Part shown: positions 1 to 3,969 of the stretch, one piece after another
How positions within the stretch are numbered: position 1 is the stretch's first letter
How the letters are laid out: every line of letters begins with the position of its first letter
NCBI GenBank assembly: GCA_003246505.1
Contig: QKAI01000448.1
Coordinates: 1 to 5,599 of the forward strand
DNA length: 5,599 nucleotides
Direction of reading: 5' to 3'
From: Spirochaetaceae bacterium
GTDB taxonomy: Bacteria > Spirochaetota > Spirochaetia > DSM-2461
Translations under genes and position numbers: made by a program
Notes under the pieces: generated by a model
Seen by the model: the letters and a program-made list of their open reading frames with translations, nothing else
Told to the model about the DNA's origin: nothing
Database searches by the model: none

Positions 1-129
1 ATCGATGATTTCCAGGGAATTATCCTTGATCCGGTTATTGGCCTTCACCAGAAAGAACATCATGACCAGGATGATGGCTATACCTAGGGCCGCCCCCGAA
101 ACGGCCAGCTTTATCCATATTTTTTTCAC
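1..129 (-). CDS. N-terminus of a membrane-anchored protein of unknown function (partial, runs off the window)
   Basis: The reverse complement reads from a GTG at 129 with no stop to the window edge, giving 43 residues that begin M(V)KKIWIKLAVSGAALG. A basic start (KKIWIK) is followed by a hydrophobic stretch at about residues 8-29 (ending IILVMMFFLV) and then a polar segment (KANNRIKDNSLEIID). This fits a signal anchor or the first transmembrane helix of a protein with its main part outside the membrane; an uncleaved anchor seems likelier because there is no clear AXA or lipobox site. The start is supported by AAGGAG (138-143 on the complement) 8 nt before GTG and by a strong promoter just upstream. 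Sensor proteins such as chemotaxis receptors and histidine kinases often begin like this, but nothing visible identifies the family. The gene is divergent from the phosphoribosyltransferase gene. I am confident it is a gene and have no basis for its function. Confidence 0.75.
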   Translation of the reverse strand, partial: MKKIWIKLAVSGAALGIAIILVMMFFLVKANNRIKDNSLEIID

Positions 130-160
130 TTTATGTACTCCTTATCCAATCTCTAAATTA

Positions 161-188
161 ATTATAGGCCAATTGCGTCGTAAGTCAA
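161..188 (-). promoter_or_regulatory. Sigma-70-type promoter for the minus-strand membrane protein gene
   Basis: On the complement, TTGACT (183-188) and TATAAT (161-166) are separated by 16 bp: 5 of 6 and 6 of 6 matches to the consensus. An A-rich stretch lies just upstream of the -35 (complement of 189-200), like an UP element. The predicted start near 154 leaves a leader of about 25 nt containing AAGGAG at 138-143. This is the best-matching promoter in the window. Confidence 0.8.
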
Positions 189-196
189 TTTTTCCG

Positions 197-210
197 TTTT
201 CCTACGCCCC
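197..210 (+). repeat. 14-nt direct repeat, copy 1 (TTTTCCTACGCCCC)
   Basis: This 14-mer recurs exactly at 3535-3548 in the same orientation. Copy 1 lies upstream of the phosphoribosyltransferase gene and copy 2 lies 11 bp after the stop codon of the M16 protease gene, so the pair brackets the two-gene unit. Both copies are intergenic. The flanking bases do not extend the match. The function is unknown and chance remains possible. Confidence 0.6.
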
Positions 211-241
211 TCTCCCTATGGTATGTCCCGGGAATTATCCC

Positions 242-247
242 TATAAT
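242..247 (+). promoter_or_regulatory. Putative -10 box of the phosphoribosyltransferase gene, placed for a leaderless transcript
   Basis: A perfect TATAAT ends 6 nt before the ATG at 254, so transcription would be expected to start at or next to the A of the start codon. No purine-rich Shine-Dalgarno sequence lies in the 20 nt before the ATG. The -35 region is poor: the hexamer at 17-bp spacing is TGGTAT at 219-224. The CCC before the box makes CCTATAAT, resembling the other two promoters in the window. The -10 match is seen directly; the leaderless start is inferred. Confidence 0.5.
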
Positions 248-253
248 GGGCCC

Positions 254-748
254 ATGGAAAAGAAGTATTATTCATATAATGACATTCACAGAACGGTGAA
301 GACCCTGGCGGATAAGATCAAATCCAGCCACCTTAAGCCGGAGATCATGATCGCCATCGGGGGGGGCGGGTTCATTCCCGCCCGGATACTCAGGACCTTT
401 CTGGAAATTCCCATCCATACGGTGAGTATCGCCCTGTACGAGGGGAAGCAGACCGGAGAAAGGGGCCCCCAGATCACCCAGTGGCTGGACAAGCCGGAAG
501 AGCTGATTGAGAACCGGCGCATCCTGATTGTGGACGAGGTGGACGATACGGGGACAACCATCGCCTTCTGCACGGAGCAGCTGGAGAAGTATAATCCCGC
601 CGAAGTGGGCCTGGCCGTTCTCCACAGGAAGGACAAGCCCAAAAAGGCGGAGCTTCCCAAGATGGTGGACCACTATTTCTGCGGGGAGGAGCTGGGGGAC
701 GAATGGATATGCTACCCCTGGGACGCCCTGGACATTGACAACCGGTAA
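254..748 (+). CDS. Phosphoribosyltransferase, purine-salvage type (COG2236-like)
   Basis: This 164-residue type I phosphoribosyltransferase probably transfers the phosphoribosyl group of PRPP to a purine base such as xanthine, guanine or hypoxanthine in the cytoplasm. The PRPP-binding loop is clear at residues 90-102 (ILIVDEVDDTGTT), with the paired acidic residues D97/D98 of the family. A glycine-rich loop at 34-39 (AIGGGG) follows a beta strand and matches the pyrophosphate-binding loop. PWD at 155-157 resembles the PWE/PWD near the C-terminus of Gpt/Xpt-type enzymes. I chose ATG 254 because family homology begins there. The reading frame is open back to position 5, but that extension runs through the divergent promoter and gene and looks non-coding. 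ATG 218 is possible but adds a proline-rich tail and has no ribosome site. The M16 gene follows after 4 nt. Base specificity cannot be read from the sequence. Confidence 0.85.
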   Translation: MEKKYYSYNDIHRTVKTLADKIKSSHLKPEIMIAIGGGGFIPARILRTFLEIPIHTVSIALYEGKQTGERGPQITQWLDKPEELIENRRILIVDEVDDTGTTIAFCTEQLEKYNPAEVGLAVLHRKDKPKKAELPKMVDHYFCGEELGDEWICYPWDALDIDNR

Positions 749-752
749 GCCC

Positions 753-3524
753 ATGAGAAAGATCCCCCCGACCCTGCTGATCTTCCTGTTAACCGGTGTT
801 CTCTTCGCCCTGGCCCAGCCGGAACAGGATATTGCCCTGGACCCTTCGGTTCTTCAGGGAGAGCTGGATAACGGCCTCGCCTGGTACGTACAGGAGAACG
901 GGCTGCCCGCGGACCGGGCGGAGCTGCGCCTGGTGGTGAGAGCCGGTTCCGTCCTGGAGGAGGAGAATCAGCGGGGACTGGCCCACTTCCTGGAGCATAT
1001 GGCCTTCAACGGCACGGAGAAGTATCCCCGGAACGAACTGGTGGACTATCTCCAGTCCCTGGGCATGGAATTCGGTCCGGAGATCAACGCCTCCACCTCC
1101 TTCGACCAGACCGTTTATAAGCTGACCGTGAATACGGCGGCGGAGGGAGAACTGGAGGAGGGCCTTTCCGTGCTGGAGGAGTGGGCCTTCCACATTGACC
1201 TCACCCGGGAGGAGGTGGACAGGGAAAAACCGGTCATCCTGGAGGAAAGGCGCATGGGAAGGGATGCCACGGGGCGGATGACGGAAAAGGGCTACCCCCT
1301 GATCTATCCCGATTCCCGGTACGGGGTACGTCTCCCCATTGGCCTGGAAGGGGTGATTCAAAACGCCACGGCGGAGGATCTGGACAAATTCTACCGGGAC
1401 TGGTACCGCCCCGACCTGATGACGGTCATCGTGGTGGGCGATGTGGACAGGGGGGAAGCGGTAAGACTGATTGCTAAACTCTTCTCCTCCTACGCGACCC
1501 CGCCGGACGCCCCGGTCAGGACGGAATATTCCGTGCCCGGACACAGGGGCCCGCTTTACAGTCTTCAGAGCGATGAGGAAGCCACCGTTTCCTCCCTGGA
1601 AATCCTTAACAAATACGAACCGGCGGTGACCGACTCCCCGGAGGGGTGGGACCGGTTCTTCACGGAGCAGCTTTTCATCGCCATGTTCAACAACCGCATC
1701 TCCGAGCTGCTGGGCCAGGGGACGCCCCCTTTCATAAACGGCTACGCGGGCAGCGCTCCGGTCAATCGGGGGACCCATGTTTTCCAGTGGGGCGTCATGA
1801 CCAATCCGGGGGAGCTCCAGAGGGGCCTGCGGGCGTACTGGACCGAGGTGGAACGGGTCAGAAGGTACGGGTTCACCCCGGCCGAACTGAACCGGGCGGG
1901 GGAGCAGATGCTCGCCGGCTACGACTATATGATAGGGGAGAAGCTCCCCTCCTCCACCCTGGCTTCCATCATTCTCTCAGCCGTCTCCACCGGGGACAGC
2001 CTGACCTCCCTGGAGTGGGAGAGGGGGAGGCTGACCGCGCTCCTGGGGTCGGTAACGCCGGATCAGGTGAGACGGGCCGGGGAGAAATGGTTCTCCGACA
2101 GGAACAGGGTCATCTCCTTCATGGGGCCCCGGGCTCCCCGGGAGGATCAGATCCGCCAGGTGATGGTTGAGGTGGAGGAGAGCGATCTGTCCCCCTACGA
2201 GGACGGCCGGGTTTTCTCCACCCTCATGGATCAGCTCCCCCGGCCCGGCTCGGTGATATCCAAGGCGTACCGGGAAGATCTGGATCTGCACATCTGGACC
2301 CTTTCCAACGGGCTCCGGGTCTATCTGAAGAAAACCGATTTCAAGGACCGGGAAATTCTCTTCAAGGGAGTCAGCCCCGGGGGAGCCTCCCTGGTTCCCG
2401 AGGGGGATCTGATCTCCGCGGCCCTGGCGGGCACTGCGGTGGACCAGTCCGGCCTGGGCCTCATGTCCTCCACCGAGCTTGAGCAGTTCCTGGCGGGCAA
2501 GACCGTCGCCCTCACCCCCTCCGTGGGTGACTACTGGGAGAGCCTGAGCGGATACGCCGTTCCCGAGGATATTGAGTATCTGATGCAGCTGATCCATCTC
2601 TACTTCACCGCTCCCCTCTACCGCCCCGCCGGATGGGAAGCCTACCGCAGCCGGCTGGCCGATTACCTGGAGCAGCAGCAGAAGGATCCCATGGAGCAGT
2701 ACAGCCGCCTGCTCAACGAGACGGTATTCATGGCCCACCCCCGGGCCAAAATGCTCACCGCCGAAACCCTGGGCGAGATGGATTACGACAGGGCTTTCGG
2801 TATCTTCCGGCAGAGATTCTTCGACGCCGACGATTTCGGTTTCTATTTCGTGGGGAACCTGGACCTGGAGGAGATGGAGGGGCTGCTCGATCTGTACGGG
2901 GCCTCCCTCATCTCCACCCCGGAGAGCGAGAGCTGGCGGGACGTGGGACTCCGGTACAACGAAAGCGCCATGGAGAGGACCCTGAACGCGGGCATCGGGG
3001 AGCAGGGCTTCGTCTCCCTGATCATAAGCGGATCCATGGATTGGACCTACGATGGGGCCTACACCCTGTCCGCCCTGGGGGACTGTCTGGAGGACCGGCT
3101 CCTTGAAACCCTGCGGGAGGAGTACGGCGGGGCCTATACGGTCAACGTGTCCGCCCGGTCCCACATGGTCCCCGTGGGGGAGTACAGCCTTACGGTGCAG
3201 TTCTCCTGCGATCCGGAAAGGACGGAGGAACTGACCGATCTGGTGACGGCGGAGATGGAGGGCTTCCGGGAAGGCCTGGACATTTCCCCCTATGTGAAGG
3301 ATGCGGCGGAAGCCCGGCTGAGGGGCTTCGCCGAGAACCGGGAGAACAACGGCTGGTATCTCTACAACCTGAGCTTCCTCATCTCCCGGGGCCTCGATCC
3401 CGCCCTGTTTCTGAGGGGGGAAGAGCTGGCCCGGTCCCTGAGCGAAGAGGACGTGAGGGATGCGGCGAGGCGGTATCTGAATACGGAGAGGATGGAAAAG
3501 GTCTTTCTGAAGCCGGCGGAATAA
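753..3524 (+). CDS. Exported M16 (pitrilysin/insulinase) family zinc metalloprotease, PqqL-like
   Basis: This 923-residue zinc endopeptidase is probably periplasmic. A Sec signal peptide is visible: a basic start (MRK), a hydrophobic core to residue 18, and an ALA-Q cleavage site after A21, with no lipobox cysteine. The inverted zinc motif HFLEH is at 78-82 (ligands H78 and H82, catalytic E81). The third ligand is probably E165 in EKPVILEE, with E158 seven residues earlier, as in pitrilysin. An M16_C-type segment follows at about 204-235 (DWYRPDLMTVIVVGD). A second M16 module begins near 510 (LSNGLRVYLKK) and lacks HxxEH. It ends with the substrate-binding pair R788 and Y795 in LREEYGGAYTV. 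One active and one inactive half in about 930 residues matches the E. coli PqqL/FusC architecture, where exported members degrade small proteins or peptides. The start is fixed by the signal peptide, 4 nt after the preceding TAA. No strong Shine-Dalgarno site is seen, so translational coupling is likely. The substrate is unknown. Confidence 0.93.
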   Translation: MRKIPPTLLIFLLTGVLFALAQPEQDIALDPSVLQGELDNGLAWYVQENGLPADRAELRLVVRAGSVLEEENQRGLAHFLEHMAFNGTEKYPRNELVDYLQSLGMEFGPEINASTSFDQTVYKLTVNTAAEGELEEGLSVLEEWAFHIDLTREEVDREKPVILEERRMGRDATGRMTEKGYPLIYPDSRYGVRLPIGLEGVIQNATAEDLDKFYRDWYRPDLMTVIVVGDVDRGEAVRLIAKLFSSYATPPDAPVRTEYSVPGHRGPLYSLQSDEEATVSSLEILNKYEPAVTDSPEGWDRFFTEQLFIAMFNNRISELLGQGTPPFINGYAGSAPVNRGTHVFQWGVMTNPGELQRGLRAYWTEVERVRRYGFTPAELNRAGEQMLAGYDYMIGEKLPSSTLASIILSAVSTGDSLTSLEWERGRLTALLGSVTPDQVRRAGEKWFSDRNRVISFMGPRAPREDQIRQVMVEVEESDLSPYEDGRVFSTLMDQLPRPGSVISKAYREDLDLHIWTLSNGLRVYLKKTDFKDREILFKGVSPGGASLVPEGDLISAALAGTAVDQSGLGLMSSTELEQFLAGKTVALTPSVGDYWESLSGYAVPEDIEYLMQLIHLYFTAPLYRPAGWEAYRSRLADYLEQQQKDPMEQYSRLLNETVFMAHPRAKMLTAETLGEMDYDRAFGIFRQRFFDADDFGFYFVGNLDLEEMEGLLDLYGASLISTPESESWRDVGLRYNESAMERTLNAGIGEQGFVSLIISGSMDWTYDGAYTLSALGDCLEDRLLETLREEYGGAYTVNVSARSHMVPVGEYSLTVQFSCDPERTEELTDLVTAEMEGFREGLDISPYVKDAAEARLRGFAENRENNGWYLYNLSFLISRGLDPALFLRGEELARSLSEEDVRDAARRYLNTERMEKVFLKPAE

Positions 3525-3534
3525 TCCCGGTTTC

Positions 3535-3548
3535 TTTTCCTACGCCCC
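3535..3548 (+). repeat. 14-nt direct repeat, copy 2 (TTTTCCTACGCCCC)
   Basis: This exact copy of the 14-mer at 197-210 lies between the M16 stop codon (3522-3524) and the terminator hairpin. See copy 1 for context. Confidence 0.6.
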
Positions 3549-3582
3549 CTGCAAAATCGTTAAAAAAATATCCTGAAACCCT

Positions 3583-3612
3583 AATCCGGCCCTTGTAAAG
3601 GGGCCGGATTTT
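3583..3612 (+). terminator. Rho-independent terminator of the phosphoribosyltransferase-M16 unit
   Basis: AATCCGGCCC (3583-3592) pairs perfectly with GGGCCGGATT (3601-3610) around an 8-nt loop (TTGTAAAG). The GC-rich core is followed by a short run of four Ts (3609-3612) and then CCC. The hairpin is strong and the U-tract short, so some read-through into oadG is conceivable. It lies 58 bp past the M16 stop codon. The complement has no T-tract at the right place, so it should act only on plus-strand transcripts. Confidence 0.8.
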
Positions 3613-3621
3613 CCCTATTAT
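3593..3621 (+). promoter_or_regulatory. Putative promoter of the oad genes, overlapping the terminator hairpin
   Basis: TTGTAA (3593-3598, 4 of 6 matches) and TATTAT (3616-3621, 5 of 6) are separated by exactly 17 bp. The -35 box falls in the loop of the terminator, and the spacer contains the hairpin's 3' arm and T-run. The expected start is near 3628, giving oadG a leader of about 115 nt. The -10 context CCCTATTATG closely resembles CCCTATAATG before the phosphoribosyltransferase gene. I see no better promoter between 3622 and 3743. Confidence 0.55.
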
Positions 3622-3743
3622 GTTGCATGATCGGGATTCCTCTCTGGAGAGCAGACAACAATAAGCAGATTTTCAGACAATAACCCTGTTCCTTTGGCAA
3701 AGGGATCTCAGTTTTTTGAATTAATTCATTACAGGAGTGACAT
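3622..3743 (+). promoter_or_regulatory. Untranslated leader of oadG
   Basis: The stretch from the predicted start to the oadG ATG has no recognisable protein domain or known riboswitch core. It contains a 7-nt direct repeat CAGACAA (3652-3658 and 3674-3680, 22 nt apart) and a small hairpin of TTCCTTT (3689-3695) with AAAGGGA (3699-3705), including one G-U pair and a GGC loop. T6 follows at 3712-3717, and then the palindrome GAATTAATTC (3718-3727). AGGAG at 3733-3737 is the oadG ribosome site. An 18-codon reading frame starts 5 nt after the -10 box (3627-3683); whether it is translated is unknown. Confidence 0.4.
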
Positions 3744-3959
3744 ATGGGAGTTGGATTAACCATTACCTTAGTGGGTATGTCGGTTGTATTCTGTTTCCTG
3801 GCCCTTCTTGTCGTCTCATCCAGACTCATGTCTGCGATAATCGTCAAGTTCTTCCCCGAAGCGGAAGAGCCGGAAAAACCGGTAAAAAGAGCCGTAGGAA
3901 GCGCGGATACGGACATTGCTGTCGCCATTGCAGCAGTCAAGGCTTTTACAAAATCTTAA
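3744..3959 (+). CDS. oadG: Oxaloacetate decarboxylase gamma subunit (OadG family)
   Basis: This 71-residue single-pass membrane protein has the OadG signature: a short N-terminus (MGVGLTITLVGMSVVF), one transmembrane helix at about residues 5-26, a charged linker rich in E, P and K at about 38-49, and an alanine-rich amphipathic end (DIAVAIAAVKAFTK). In the Na+-pumping decarboxylase the gamma subunit anchors the soluble alpha subunit to the membrane beta subunit and stabilises the complex. The start is supported by AGGAG 6 nt upstream of the ATG. oadA follows after 10 nt, the usual gamma-alpha order of oad operons. The protein contains no histidine, whereas, as I recall, the Klebsiella subunit uses C-terminal histidines to bind zinc. 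Small OadG-like proteins also accompany related biotin-dependent decarboxylases, so the call depends partly on the adjacent OadA-like gene. Confidence 0.85.
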   Translation: MGVGLTITLVGMSVVFCFLALLVVSSRLMSAIIVKFFPEAEEPEKPVKRAVGSADTDIAVAIAAVKAFTKS

Positions 3960-3969
3960 AGAGGAAATT

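Noticed and set aside
5..253. N-terminal extension of the phosphoribosyltransferase frame back to position 5
   Set aside because: It overlaps a divergent gene with its own promoter and ribosome site on the other strand, shows no family similarity, and would add 83 residues to a protein of normal family length from 254.
528..752. Upstream extension of the M16 reading frame
   Set aside because: It overlaps the phosphoribosyltransferase coding sequence. The signal peptide begins at ATG 753, and an in-frame TTG at 735 has no ribosome site.
789..1778. Long minus-strand open frame opposite the M16 gene
   Set aside because: GC-rich antisense shadow with no recognisable domain and no ribosome site. 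The plus strand encodes an unmistakable M16 protease.
1977..3164. 395-codon minus-strand open frame opposite the M16 C-terminal half
   Set aside because: Antisense shadow of low-complexity composition rich in G, Q, P and H, with no domain.
3718..3727. Palindrome GAATTAATTC before oadG as an operator
   Set aside because: A short AT-rich palindrome in an AT-rich leader, about 90 bp downstream of the promoter and without a second copy. Not distinguishable from chance.
3729..3741. CsrA-like site (ACAGGAGTGA) over the oadG ribosome site
   Set aside because: It is simply a good Shine-Dalgarno sequence. The second GGA (3646-3648) sits in only a 4-bp stem, so the case for CsrA is too weak.
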